A stretch of 64,000 bases of DNA, from the NCBI GenBank assembly GCA_005405945.1, contig BJHW01000001.1:1798001-1862000 (forward strand), given 5' to 3'. Numbering within the stretch: position 1 is the first letter of the stretch; each line of letters begins with the position of its first letter. Positions 35,777-45,353 of this stretch are shown here, one piece after another. The notes below the pieces were generated by a model. It did no database searches. It was not told the origin of the DNA and saw nothing but the letters and a program-made list of their open reading frames with translations. This stretch comes from Streptomyces violaceusniger (GTDB lineage: Bacteria; Actinomycetota; Actinomycetes; Streptomycetales; Streptomycetaceae). A program made the position numbers and the translations under genes.

Positions 35777-38700
35777 ATGACGATGCCCGCGGGTGGGGAC
35801 ATCACGGTCGACTGGGTCCACATCAGGGACACCATCCAGGTCAACGACGCACTGCTCGCCGAGATCAGGGCCGAGCTGACACATCTGCCGCCCGAGGCGC
35901 GGCTGGCACTCATCGCGCGCGAGGTGGTCCACGATCCCCAGTACGTCCTGACCGGACTCCCGGGCCATCCCCTCGTCGTGGCAGCCGAGACCTACCGCGG
36001 CAACGGCGGCGCGCTGGACAGCAGCGGCGCGCCCGGGGCCGCGGGTGCCTACGGCGCCACCGGGCCGTCCGGTGTCGGCTACAACGGTATGGACGGCGGC
36101 CCCGGTGGACCGGGCGGCACCGGAGGCACGGGGGGCGCCGCCACACCCGTCACGGTGCTCGCGCACACCATCACCGACCTGCGGATCGCCGCCCGCGGCG
36201 GCCAGGGTGGCCAGGGTGGTACGGGCGGGCTCGGCGGGCGCGGCAAGGACGGCGCCCGCCCGCCCAACCGGCCCGACCCGCCCGACTCCGTCCCGGGCGG
36301 CAACGGCGGCTCCGGCGGACCGGGTGGCACCGGAGGCGTCGGCGGCCCGGCCGCGGAGATCGTGGTCGAGACGGCCACGTACTCGGGCCTGTCTCTCGAC
36401 GGGGCGGGCGGAGCGCCCGGCGCCGCCGGGTCCGGCGGCAGGGGCGGCACCGGAGGCAGGCACGGCGGCGAGAACGGTCCCGGCGGACCACCGGGCGCCG
36501 CCGGGCCCGCGGCCGGTCCGGGGGTGGAGCCCCGGCTCCTGGTGCACTCCGACGCCGACTGGTGGGGCGTGGTGCGGTCGCGCCTGGGCGGGCGCGCGGC
36601 GGAGTGGGCCCACTACCGGACGACGGTGGGAGAGTTCCTCTTCCGCTCCTACGCCCCGGGGTTGCCGGACCGGAGCGGCCACCGCGACGCCGCGGCCCAT
36701 GAGTTCGACCGGGCCCTCGCGCTCGACCCGGGACAGGAGCGGGCCGCCGAGCTGTCGCGGTACATCGCGACCAACCTCTCGCCGATCGGCCAGCCGTACA
36801 ACCTCGACCTCATGCCGGACTTCCCGAACTTCGAGGGCGTGGTCGTCGATTACGACGCGATCGTGCACGGCCGCTTCACCGACGCCATGAACCTGCTGCT
36901 CTCCGTACTCAGCACCGGCCAGAAACGTGAGTTGCTGAAGACCGACATGGAGCAGCTGGCCGGTATGCGCGATGTGCTGGTCCTGGAGGAGAAGGCCGCG
37001 GGGCTGGCGCTGGAGGGGGCCGAGGGCCGGCAGAAGATCATCAATCAGCAGATCGAGGAGGTCAACCAGCAGATCCAGCAGGTCCGCGAGGAGATGACCC
37101 GGCAGCGCATGCAGTTCCCGCCGGGCAACGACCTCGGTCCGCTGGTGGGCGCGGCCATCGCGGTGGCCGCCGCGGCGTCCGCGATCGCCTCCGCAGGTGC
37201 CACCGCCGTGGCGTTCGTCGCCGCCGCCGAGGCCATCGCCACCTCCAGCGCCTCGTTCGAGGGGTTCGACACCGCCACCGGCCGGTACGGCGAGGGCGCC
37301 TATCTCATCAACTACATCGACTGGTCCAACCCCACCCACCCCAAGCCCAAGCCGGAAGCCGCCAAGGTGATGGGCGGGCTGAGCGACCTCGTCAAGAAGA
37401 GCGCGAAGTTCATCGAGGCCGGGCGGACCATCGCGGAGCTGGCCTCCACCACGATCGACGGCAAGCTGGAGAGCAGGGAGCGGGACCTGGTGGCCCGCCA
37501 CCTCGACCTGGTCCGGCAACTCGGCGTGCAGATCCTGGAGGTCCAGCAGAAGCAGCTGCTCAAGCGGGCGGCCGAGACCAAGATCGCCCGGAATGAGGCC
37601 GACCTCGAGGCGATGCGGAGGCTCGACGGGGACTGGGCCTCCGACATCACCGTGCTCAGCGCCACCGCCCGCCGCCTGGTCACCCAGACCCAGTTCTATG
37701 TCGACGTCCTGATCCGGTACTCGTTCTACGCACACCGGGCGCTGGACATCTTCACCTTCAGCAACGAGGCCCCTGCCTACAGCTTCGACTGGGGCCATCT
37801 ACACCCGGACGAGGTCGAGAACGCCTATCAGCCGCTCGCCCGGGGCGACGCGAGCAGGGTGCCCGGCCTGTTCGAGCGGTACCACCAGTCGTGGAACGCG
37901 ATGCTCAAACTGGAGCCGCTGCGCACCAGGTACATGGAGTACAAGGCGCTTCTCGACCACACGGTGCGCTTTGCGAACATCACCGCGCCCGAGGTGCTGA
38001 CCGCGCTGCGGACCACCGGGCAGGCGACGTTCACCGTCTCCCTCGACGGTTTCCCGGCCGCCTTCTCGGAACTCAAGATCGACCGGGTGCATATGGGTCT
38101 GGTCGGAGCCACCGCCGAGACACCGGCCGTCGTCCTGTTCCTCCAGCACGGAGGCGCGGCCGTGAACCGGCGCCGGAGCGGGACGGAGGAGCGTCCGAGC
38201 GGGCGCCCCCTGACCGCCACCGTGGAGGCCACGTTCGACAGGAGCGACCCGACCGACCCCGCGGATCCGCGGCCGTCCTACTGGGGTCGCAGCCCCGCGA
38301 CGACCTGGACGGTCACCGTCGAGCCGACGTCGGCGCGGGAGGGCGGCCTGAAGCTGGACCGGCTGAGCGCGCTCCAACTGACCATCTGGTACTGGTACTT
38401 CACCTCGCCCACCGGCACGGCGCAGCCCGTCACGCCCATGCCGGTGCGGGCCGACTACGACGGGGACGGCGTCGTCGACGAGGCCATCTGGTCGTCCGCC
38501 GAGGGCTCCTGGCAGATCCGGCCGTCGTCCGGCGCCCCGCCGCGCTCGCTGCCCTGGGGACGGCCCGGCGACATCCCCGTACCGGCCGACTACGACGGTG
38601 ACGGGAAGGCCGAACTGGCGGTGTTCCGGCCGGACAACCGCAAGCTGTACACCACCCGGGCGGACGGCGGCCCCGCCGCGGTCCACTACTGGCGGACCGC

Positions 38701-39574
38701 CGACTACGTCCCCCGGCCCACCGACCTCCCGCGTATGCGTCTGCTCGCGAACACGTTCCGGCAGCGCGCCGCCGTGCTGACGAACGCCGGTCGCCACGCC
38801 GAGGCCGTCGAGGTCCAGTTCCAGGCCCGCGACGCGTATCTGCAGCTCGCCGCAGTGTCCGCCCCGGCCCGCCGGGACGTGGCCCAGACGCTGGTCATCC
38901 TCGGGATGTATCTGTCCCGGGTCGGGCGCCACGACGAGGCGATCACCATCGGCCAGGAGGGCGTCGCCGAGTACCGGGCCATCGGGGACGAGGAGCACGT
39001 GGCGTGGGCGCTGGGAAACCTGGCGGCCCGCTTCTACGAGGCCGGTCGCCCCGAGGAGGCCGCGGAGGCGCAGCGGCGTGCGGTAGCCGCCTATCGGGTC
39101 CTGTCCGCCGCCAACCCCGCCTTCGAGGCGGAGATGGCCAAGACGCTGGTGTTCCTGGGGATGTATCTCCAGCATGCGGGCCGCCACGAGGAGGCGGTGG
39201 CGGCCGGACGCGACGCGGTGGCGGTCTACCGCCGCCGCGAGGATCTGCCCGATCTGGCCTGGGCGCTGGGCAATCTCGGCGCCCTGCTGCAGTCCGCGGG
39301 CCGGCCCGGCGCGGGCGCCGACGCATGGCGGGAGGCGCGCGACATCTACCAGCGGCTCGATGCCACCGTGCCCGGCACCTACCGTCCGCTGCTGGCGATG
39401 GCCGCGTACCGGCAGGCGGCGCTGTTGGTGGCAGACGGGCGCCGTGCGGAGGCCCTGGCCCCGGCCGAGCAGGCGGTGGCGCTGTACGAGGAGCTCGGCG
39501 CGGCCCACCCCGACACGTACGTCTCCGAGACCGAGGCGGCCAGGAAGCTGAGGGATTTGCTACGGGCCGGATGA
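35777..39574 (+). CDS. giant Gly-rich / coiled-coil / FG-GAP / TPR protein, unknown function
   Basis: 1265 residues from ATG 35777 (GGGGGAG upstream). No signal peptide. In order: helical start (1-70); Gly-rich domain (75-250) of GGxGG-type runs alternating with strand-like segments such as TVLAHTITDLRIAARGG; helical region with a coiled coil (KIINQQIEEVNQQIQQVREE, 420-440); a hydrophobic Ala-rich segment (455-490); more long helices (525-735); a beta-rich region (745-875); an FG-GAP/VCBS-like unit with ADYDGDG twice (892-898, 937-943), which binds calcium in such repeats; and TPR-like repeats (about 985-1260). Coiled coils flanking a hydrophobic hairpin recall alpha-helical pore-forming toxins, and Gly-rich sheets recall phage adhesins, but both are analogy. 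It is monocistronic. I do not recognise the whole protein as a named family. Confidence 0.85.
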   Translation: MTMPAGGDITVDWVHIRDTIQVNDALLAEIRAELTHLPPEARLALIAREVVHDPQYVLTGLPGHPLVVAAETYRGNGGALDSSGAPGAAGAYGATGPSGVGYNGMDGGPGGPGGTGGTGGAATPVTVLAHTITDLRIAARGGQGGQGGTGGLGGRGKDGARPPNRPDPPDSVPGGNGGSGGPGGTGGVGGPAAEIVVETATYSGLSLDGAGGAPGAAGSGGRGGTGGRHGGENGPGGPPGAAGPAAGPGVEPRLLVHSDADWWGVVRSRLGGRAAEWAHYRTTVGEFLFRSYAPGLPDRSGHRDAAAHEFDRALALDPGQERAAELSRYIATNLSPIGQPYNLDLMPDFPNFEGVVVDYDAIVHGRFTDAMNLLLSVLSTGQKRELLKTDMEQLAGMRDVLVLEEKAAGLALEGAEGRQKIINQQIEEVNQQIQQVREEMTRQRMQFPPGNDLGPLVGAAIAVAAAASAIASAGATAVAFVAAAEAIATSSASFEGFDTATGRYGEGAYLINYIDWSNPTHPKPKPEAAKVMGGLSDLVKKSAKFIEAGRTIAELASTTIDGKLESRERDLVARHLDLVRQLGVQILEVQQKQLLKRAAETKIARNEADLEAMRRLDGDWASDITVLSATARRLVTQTQFYVDVLIRYSFYAHRALDIFTFSNEAPAYSFDWGHLHPDEVENAYQPLARGDASRVPGLFERYHQSWNAMLKLEPLRTRYMEYKALLDHTVRFANITAPEVLTALRTTGQATFTVSLDGFPAAFSELKIDRVHMGLVGATAETPAVVLFLQHGGAAVNRRRSGTEERPSGRPLTATVEATFDRSDPTDPADPRPSYWGRSPATTWTVTVEPTSAREGGLKLDRLSALQLTIWYWYFTSPTGTAQPVTPMPVRADYDGDGVVDEAIWSSAEGSWQIRPSSGAPPRSLPWGRPGDIPVPADYDGDGKAELAVFRPDNRKLYTTRADGGPAAVHYWRTADYVPRPTDLPRMRLLANTFRQRAAVLTNAGRHAEAVEVQFQARDAYLQLAAVSAPARRDVAQTLVILGMYLSRVGRHDEAITIGQEGVAEYRAIGDEEHVAWALGNLAARFYEAGRPEEAAEAQRRAVAAYRVLSAANPAFEAEMAKTLVFLGMYLQHAGRHEEAVAAGRDAVAVYRRREDLPDLAWALGNLGALLQSAGRPGAGADAWREARDIYQRLDATVPGTYRPLLAMAAYRQAALLVADGRRAEALAPAEQAVALYEELGAAHPDTYVSETEAARKLRDLLRAG

Positions 39575-39935
39575 GGCGGACGCCTGCGGCGTGCTGCTCC
39601 CCTCCCCGACCCTTCCCGATACCAAGGGCTTCGCCCCTGGACCCCGGAGTCCGGGGCGGAGCGCCGCACACGGCGGAGCCACATATCGGCGCCGCATACC
39701 GATGCCGCGGGGAGGGGCAAAGACCCGCCGGACACCCCGTAGTAGTCGTCAGGCCGCCGCCTGTCCCTGTACCGGGCCTCGAGCGCAACTCGGCAGACTG
39801 GGAGGACAGTTGGGGGCAGCGGCCCCGCCCTCCTCGAACGGAGCTGGGCGGGCACTCCGTTCGAGCCACTCAGGGCAAGCGACCATCAGCCACGCCCAGC
39901 CCTCCCGGGCCACTCAACACCTTATGGAGTCGACC
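39575..39935. repeat. intergenic region with REP-like hairpins
   Basis: 361 bases without a credible gene. It contains GGGC-TTC-GCCC around 39625-39636, CCCCGGA/TCCGGGG (39642-39656) and ATCGG/CCGAT farther on. The motif AGGGGCGAAGCCC, in the other orientation, recurs at 54728-54740, so this is a dispersed palindromic sequence of the kind common between Streptomyces genes. The hairpins probably also terminate the giant gene. Confidence 0.65.
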
Positions 39936-40897
39936 ATGGCCTTCACCCTCGACCCTGAGCTCGCCGCGGTTCTCCAGGCACTCGCCGAGCAGAGCGACCC
40001 CACTCCCCGCCCGAGCGCGACGACTGGCGGACGCTGCGCGCCAGGGGCACGGCCTCGATGCGGTGGATGGTCTCGCTCCTGCCGGCGTACCCCTCCGGCT
40101 ATCCGCTGGTGAAGGCGTCCTCGCACAAGGTGCGGTCCGCGGACGGGGCGGAGATCCTCGTCCGCTGGTACGAGAAGGCCGAGTCCGCACCGGGTTCCGC
40201 GGTCGTCTACGCCCATGGCGGAGGGATGATCGCCGGAAGCGTCGATCTCTACGACTCCGCCGTCGCCGGATACGTCCAGGCCACCGGGGTGCCGTTCCTG
40301 TCCGTGGACTACCGCCTGGCCCCCGACGCGGCCACCGGCACCGGCCCCGTGGAGGATGTGTTCGCCGCGCTGACCTGGCTGGGCGATCAGGCGCCCGAGC
40401 TGAGGGTCGATCCCCGCCGCGTCGCCGTCATGGGCGACAGCGCCGGGGGCGGGCTCGCCGCCGGAGTGGCCATCCTCGCCCGTGACCGGGGCGTTCCGCT
40501 CGCCCGCCAGGCCCTGCTGTATCCCATGCTGGACGACCGCACTCTCACCCCGGATCCCCTGCTGACCCCCTATGTGGCCTGGAGCTGGGACGACAACTGG
40601 ACCGGCTGGCACGCCCTGCTGGGCGCGGCGTTCGGCACCGACGACGTCCCGCCGCAGGTGGCGCCCGCGCGCGTCGCCACCGTCGAGGGCCTGGCACCGG
40701 CCTATGTCGAGGTCGGAGAGCTCGACATCTTCCGCGCCGAGGCCGTCACCTACGCCCAGCGGCTCGCCGACGCCGACATCCCCACCGAACTGCATCTGCA
40801 CAGCGGGGCCATCCATGAGTACGACCGCCTCGCCCCCGCCTCCCGGCTCGCCCGCCGGGCCATGGAGGACCGCATGCGGGTGATCTCCTCGCTGTGA
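39936..40897 (+). CDS. alpha/beta hydrolase, hormone-sensitive-lipase family (one-base frameshift)
   Basis: ATG 39936 (GGAG upstream) begins MAFTLDPELAAVLQALAEQS. Adding one C to the C4 run at 40005-40008 gives ERDDWRTLRARG and joins the long downstream frame, total 320 residues. Oxyanion motif HGGG in VYAHGGGMIAGS, nucleophile in GDSAGGG, acid in VGELDIFRAEA and His in SGAIHEYD. Members are soluble carboxylesterases acting on short-chain esters. It is convergent with a LysR gene and shares no operon. Confidence 0.9.
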
Positions 40898-40903
40898 GGG
40901 CCG

Positions 40904-41863
40904 TCATGAGCCGGAGCGCGGATCCGGCACCACCGCTCGCCCGCCCGCGTCCATCGCGTCGGTCCGCCGGGCCGCGGCGCTCTCGCGCAGCGAGTCGAGG
41001 AACGCCCCGGCGGCGGGGGTGAGGGCGTGGTCGGCCATGCGCACCAGCAGGATCCGGCGTACCGGTGCGGGTGGGCGCAGCGGCAGCACGCTGACGCCCG
41101 GGCGGATGCCCTCCAGGGCCAGGGTCGGGGCCAGCGCCACGCCCAGACCGGCGGCCACCATCGCCTGCGCCTCCTGGTAGTCGTGTGCCTCGTAGGCGAT
41201 CTGCGGTTCGAAGCCGACCGCCCGGCAGCTGCGCACCAGGGCCTCGGCCACCGGATGGCGGTCGACACGGGTGATCCACGAATCGTCGGCGAGATCGCCG
41301 AGGGTGGCGTCGGTACGGGAGGCCAGCGGGTGGCGGTCGCCGACCAGGAGGGCGGGTGGATCGTCGAGGAGCGGGGTGATGTCCACGTCCTCGCGGTCGA
41401 TGCGGCACCAGTCGTAGTCCCACATCAGCGACATCTCGATCTCCCGGTTCTCCAGCATCGACCACAGGCCCGCGATACGGGCGCTGCGCACGGTCAGCCG
41501 TACGTCCGGGTGGGTGTCGCGGAAGGCGATGACGGCGGGCGGCAACAGCGAGGCGCCGACGGTGGGGAAGGTGCCGATGCGCAGCGTGCCCGCGCGGAGC
41601 CCCGCGAAGTCGGCGAGCTCACTCTCCGCGGCCTTCAGCTCGCGGGCGATCCGCTCCCCTCGGTCGGCCAGGGCGCGCCCGGCGTCGGTGAGGGTGACAC
41701 CCCGTGCGTGGCGGTCCAGCAGCGGCTGGTCGGCCTCCGTCTCCAGTCGGCTGATCTGCTGGGACACCGCTGAGGGCGTGTAGTTCAGGGCGCGGGCGGT
41801 GGCCGTCACGGAGCCGCGCCGGGCCACCTCGGCGAAGAGCAGAATGCGCCGGACGTCCAGCAC
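40904..41863 (-). CDS. LysR-family regulator
   Basis: 319 residues. Helix-turn-helix: RGSVTATARALNYTPSAVSQ then QISRLETEADQPLLDRHARG; effector domain about 90-290 with GTLRIGTFPTVGASLLPPAV. The ATG at 41863 lies a few bases beyond the inverted prpF fragment, so its promoter region has been rearranged. LysR genes often sit divergent to prpF/dctA-type genes and this was probably the regulator of the locus. Convergent with the hydrolase, seven bases apart. Confidence 0.92.
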   Translation of the reverse strand: MLDVRRILLFAEVARRGSVTATARALNYTPSAVSQQISRLETEADQPLLDRHARGVTLTDAGRALADRGERIARELKAAESELADFAGLRAGTLRIGTFPTVGASLLPPAVIAFRDTHPDVRLTVRSARIAGLWSMLENREIEMSLMWDYDWCRIDREDVDITPLLDDPPALLVGDRHPLASRTDATLGDLADDSWITRVDRHPVAEALVRSCRAVGFEPQIAYEAHDYQEAQAMVAAGLGVALAPTLALEGIRPGVSVLPLRPPAPVRRILLVRMADHALTPAAGAFLDSLRESAAARRTDAMDAGGRAVVPDPRSGS

Positions 41864-41867
41864 GGCA

Positions 41868-42029
41868 TCACCTCAAACCTTCGAAGGCGTAGGAGACATC
41901 CACGCCCGCCACGTCCGACGTCTGGACGATCGCGGCCTTGGAGGTGGTGGACGAGGCGCCGCCCACCCCGTCGATCTGGCGGGGGTCGGCCGCGTTGAAG
42001 GCGGCGAGCAGCAGGGTGTCGGCGACGAG
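41868..42029 (-). pseudogene. inverted N-terminal fragment of prpF
   Basis: On the minus strand this segment reads LVADTLLLAAFNAADPRQID then GVGGASSTTSKAAIVQTSDV, which is the conserved N-terminal region of PrpF-family isomerases. The remainder of the gene starts at once on the opposite strand at 42033. The true start (normally MRGGTSKG-like) is missing. The segment must have been inverted relative to the rest of the gene. Confidence 0.75.
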
Positions 42030-42032
42030 CGG

Positions 42033-42893
42033 GTGGAGTGGACCAGCAACTGCGGCAACTGCGCCACCGCGGTCGCGCTGTACGCCGTCCACCGCGGTCT
42101 GGTGCCGATCACCTCGGACACCACCACCGTCCGCATGCTCAATGTGAACACCGGGGCCCGCCTCACCGGCACCATCCCCACCCCCGGCCTGACCGCGCCC
42201 GACGAGGGCACCGCCGTGGTGCCCGGCACCGACGCGCTCGGGGTGCCGGTCCTGCTGGGGTTCCAGGACCCGGCCGGGTCCACCACCGGCCGCGCCCTGC
42301 CCACCGGCCGCCCCCTGGACACCCTGACCGGACCGGACGGCCCCGTCGAGGCCTCGCTCGTGGACGCGGGCGCGCCCGCCGCGCTCTTCGACGCCAAGGC
42401 GTTCGGCCTCGACGGCTCCGAGTCCCCGGCAGCGTTCGCCGCCGTGGTGCCCGCGCTCACCGTGCTGCGCCGCAAGGCGGCGCTCGCGATGGGGCTGGTC
42501 GGCGAGGACGCCCCGGTCAGCCATGCGGTGCCCAACGTCGGTGTCGTCGGCGGCCCCGTAACATATCGCACCACTCACGGCCACCTGGTCACTCAGGACC
42601 AGTACGACGTGGCCGTGCGCATGGTCTCCATGCACGCCCCGCATCCGGCGATCGGCCTCACCTCCGCCGTAGCCCTGGCGATGGCCGCCACGACCCCCGG
42701 CACCCTCGCCCACCGCGTCACGCGGCAGACCGCCGACGGCACGCTGCGGCTGGGCACCCCCGCGGGCGTCATCACCGCCCGAGCCGTCCCCGCACCGGAC
42801 GGCGCGTCCCCCACGGTGCTCCTGCACCGCGCCGCCCGGCGCATCGCCCGAGCCGAACTCCTCGTTCCCGTCCCGGAAGGACGCCCCGTATGA
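42033..42893 (+). pseudogene. PrpF-family isomerase, 3' part (5' end inverted)
   Basis: The frame from 42033 begins VEWTSNCGNCATAVALYAVH, the conserved NCGN motif with the catalytic Cys of the PrpF (2-methylaconitate / 4-oxalomesaconate isomerase) family, and continues to the normal C-terminus (SMHAPHPAIGLTSAVALAMA), ending at 42893 with an ATGA overlap with dctA. About 75 residues of the N-terminal lobe, including one catalytic Cys region, are not attached: part of them lie inverted at 41868-42029. The enzyme would have isomerised an unsaturated tricarboxylate. Broken as written; dctA downstream is intact. Confidence 0.8.
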
Positions 42894-44284
42894 GCCGCAA
42901 TGTCGCAGCGCCGGGCACCGTCGCCGCCCCCGACCGGCCCGGCCGCATCCGCCTGCTGCTGTCCCGCCTCTATGTCCAGTGCCTGCTCGGTGTCCTCGCC
43001 GGGGTCGTCGTCGGTTCGCTGTGGCCCTCCTTCGGAGCGGAGCTGAAACCGCTGGGTGACGGTTTCGTCGCGCTGGTGAGGATGATGATCGCGCCGATCA
43101 TCTTCTGTACGGTCGTCCACGGCATCGCCGCCATGAGCGACCGCAGAGCGGTCGGCCGGGTGAGCCTCAAGGCCCTGGTCTACTTCGAGATCCTGACCAC
43201 CATCGCCCTGGTCCTCGGCCTGGTCGTGGTCAACGTCGTACGGCCCGGCAGCGGGCTGCACGTCGATGTCTCCACCCTCAGCCCCGACGGCCTCCCGGCG
43301 GAGGCGACCCAGGCCCATGAGAGCTTCGCAAACTTCGTCCTCAGCACCATCCCGGACACCCTCGTCTCCGCACTGACCGGCGAGGAGATCCTGCCGGTGC
43401 TGTTCGTGGCGGTCCTGTTCGGCTTCGGTCTGCAGGCCAGTGGCGAGGCCGGGGCGGGCATCGCCGCGGGCGTCGAGAAGCTCTCCACGGTGCTGTTCCG
43501 GCTCATCCGCTGGATCATGCGGCTGGCCCCCATCGGCGCCTTCGGCTCGATGGCCTTCACCATCGGCAACTACGGCCTGGGCACCCTGCGCCATCTGGCG
43601 CTGCTGGTCGGCTCGTTCTGGCTGACCGCCCTCTTCTTCGTCCTGGTGGTCCTCGGCACGGTGATGCGCCTGGGCGGCCTGCGCCTGCTGCCGTTCCTCC
43701 GCTACATCAAGGAGGAGCTGCTGATCGTGCTCGGCACCTCGTCCACCGAACCGGTGCTGCCGCGCATGATGGCCAAGCTGGAACACGCGGGCGCCTCGAA
43801 GCCGGTCGTGGGCATCACGCTGCCCGCCGGGTACTCCTTCAACCTCGACGGAACGGCCATCTACCTCACCATGGGGTCGGTGTTCCTCGCCCAGGCGGTG
43901 GGGGTGGACCTCAGCCTCACCCAGCAGCTGACCATGCTCGCCGTCATGCTGCTCACCTCCAAGGGCGCGGCGGGGGTGACCGGTTCGGGCTTCGTCGCCC
44001 TGGCGGCCACGCTCAGCGCCGTCCCCCATGTCCCGGTGGCGGCCCTCGCGCTGATCTTCGGCATCGACCGGTTCATGTCCGAGGCGCGGGCCCTGACCAG
44101 CCTGGTGGGCAATGGTGTCGCCACCTTGGCCGTGGCCCGCTGGGAGGGGCAGCTGGACGAGGCCCGGACCCGGGCGGTGCTCCGGGGCGACCTGCCCTTC
44201 AACCCCGATGACACGGCCGCCGACGACCTCGCGTCCAAGGAGCCGGCGGGATCGCCCCGCGAACCCGTCCCCGCCATCGGCTGA
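42890..44284 (+). CDS. dctA: C4-dicarboxylate:cation symporter DctA
   Basis: 464 residues from ATG 42890, overlapping the prpF stop by four bases. SDF-family hallmarks: eight membrane helices and two re-entrant loops, GTSSTEPVLPRMMAKLE (hairpin 1 serine-rich tip), NLDGTAIYLTMGSVF, TSKGAAGVTGSGFVALAATL (hairpin 2) and IDRFMSEARALTSLVGNGVA with the substrate-binding Asn. It imports succinate, fumarate or malate with protons or sodium. Linkage to prpF suggests uptake of a related dicarboxylate or tricarboxylate intermediate. Confidence 0.93.
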   Translation: MSRNVAAPGTVAAPDRPGRIRLLLSRLYVQCLLGVLAGVVVGSLWPSFGAELKPLGDGFVALVRMMIAPIIFCTVVHGIAAMSDRRAVGRVSLKALVYFEILTTIALVLGLVVVNVVRPGSGLHVDVSTLSPDGLPAEATQAHESFANFVLSTIPDTLVSALTGEEILPVLFVAVLFGFGLQASGEAGAGIAAGVEKLSTVLFRLIRWIMRLAPIGAFGSMAFTIGNYGLGTLRHLALLVGSFWLTALFFVLVVLGTVMRLGGLRLLPFLRYIKEELLIVLGTSSTEPVLPRMMAKLEHAGASKPVVGITLPAGYSFNLDGTAIYLTMGSVFLAQAVGVDLSLTQQLTMLAVMLLTSKGAAGVTGSGFVALAATLSAVPHVPVAALALIFGIDRFMSEARALTSLVGNGVATLAVARWEGQLDEARTRAVLRGDLPFNPDDTAADDLASKEPAGSPREPVPAIG

Positions 44285-44305
44285 CCACACCGCGCCAGGC
44301 GATCC

Positions 44306-44337
44306 GCCCGGGCCGAAGCGAACGCTTCGGCCCGGGC
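44306..44337 (+). terminator. strong hairpin after dctA
   Basis: GCCCGGGCCGAAGC (44306-44319) pairs perfectly with GCTTCGGCCCGGGC (44324-44337) across GAAC, 22 bases past the stop codon. Confidence 0.88.
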
Positions 44338-44495
44338 ATCGCTCGTCGGACCGCCGTTTTACCGTTGCACGTGGGTAAACCGAGCCGTGCCATCTGTGCA
44401 ATTGCCGTCATGGACGAGGGTGCCTACGGTCGAGGCACAGACGGCGAAGCGCGCGCCGAGCCTCCCCTTCTCTTTCACCATGCGAGGGAGCACCC

Positions 44496-45323
44496 ATGTC
44501 CACTGCCAACGGCACCACCACCTCCGGCACCGGCCTCGACGCCGCGTTGCTCAACCGGGTCACCGCCGCCGTCCGCACCGCCGGTGACCTGCTGCGGGAG
44601 CGCCACACCCCACAGGCACGCGGGGTGGAACTCGACGAGATCGTCAAGGAGATCCACGCCAACGACGACGCGGTGCTGGACGTCCTGAGGCAGCCGCTGA
44701 TGGCCGCCAGGCCGGGCGCGCACTGGGCCGAGGACGAGCTGGAAGGCGGCGTGCTGCCGCCGGGCGAGTGGTGGATCGTCGACCCGGCCGAGGGCAACAT
44801 CAACCATGTGCACGGCATGTCCGACTGGGCCGTGACCGCCACTCTCGTCCGCGACAACCACCCGGTGCTCACCGTCGTCCACCTTCCGCTGACCGGCGAC
44901 TGGTACACCGCGATGGCCGGTCACGGCGCCCAGCTGAACGGCGCGCCCCTGCGGGTGTCGGCCAAGACGGACCTGGGCGCGGCCCTGGTCGGCACCGGCC
45001 AGGCCCGGCCGGGCGAGGATGAGCACACGTTCCACCGGATCGGCACGTCGGTCACCCGGATGCTGATCCACGGCCTCGTCGTCCGGGTCTCCGTGCCCGC
45101 CACCCTCCAGCTGATCCATGTGGCCGCCGGGCGCATGGACGCGTTCTGGCAGTTCTCCGATGTGCGCTCGGGTCTGGCGGCCGGAGCCCTGCTGGTCGCC
45201 GAGGCCGGTGGCACCGTCACCGACACCCGGGGCAATCCCTGGGACCTGGCCTCCCCCGACTTCCTGGCCACCGCCCCCGGCATCCACGTCGAGGCCGTCT
45301 CCGTCCTGTCGCCCATCGCCTGA
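44496..45323 (+). CDS. inositol monophosphatase-like protein with altered metal site
   Basis: 275 residues in the IMPase/FBPase fold: EDELEGG at about 75-80, WWIVDPAEGNINHVHG in place of the canonical WxVDPxDGTxNF, and C-terminal DAFWQFSDVRSGLAAGALLV against the usual WDxAAG. Two of the metal-binding acidic residues of the phosphatase are therefore replaced, and catalysis in the classical way is doubtful. It forms an operon-like pair with the NADP oxidoreductase 30 bases downstream. It could be a divergent phosphatase or a binding protein. Confidence 0.85.
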   Translation: MSTANGTTTSGTGLDAALLNRVTAAVRTAGDLLRERHTPQARGVELDEIVKEIHANDDAVLDVLRQPLMAARPGAHWAEDELEGGVLPPGEWWIVDPAEGNINHVHGMSDWAVTATLVRDNHPVLTVVHLPLTGDWYTAMAGHGAQLNGAPLRVSAKTDLGAALVGTGQARPGEDEHTFHRIGTSVTRMLIHGLVVRVSVPATLQLIHVAAGRMDAFWQFSDVRSGLAAGALLVAEAGGTVTDTRGNPWDLASPDFLATAPGIHVEAVSVLSPIA

Positions 45324-45353
45324 CCACCCGCCCCCGGCAAGGAGTTCATCCAC

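Noticed and set aside
36000..36530. Gly-rich region considered a true collagen domain
   Set aside because: Gly-x-y periodicity holds only in short runs; most is GGxGG broken by strand-like segments, so collagen triple helix is not supported.
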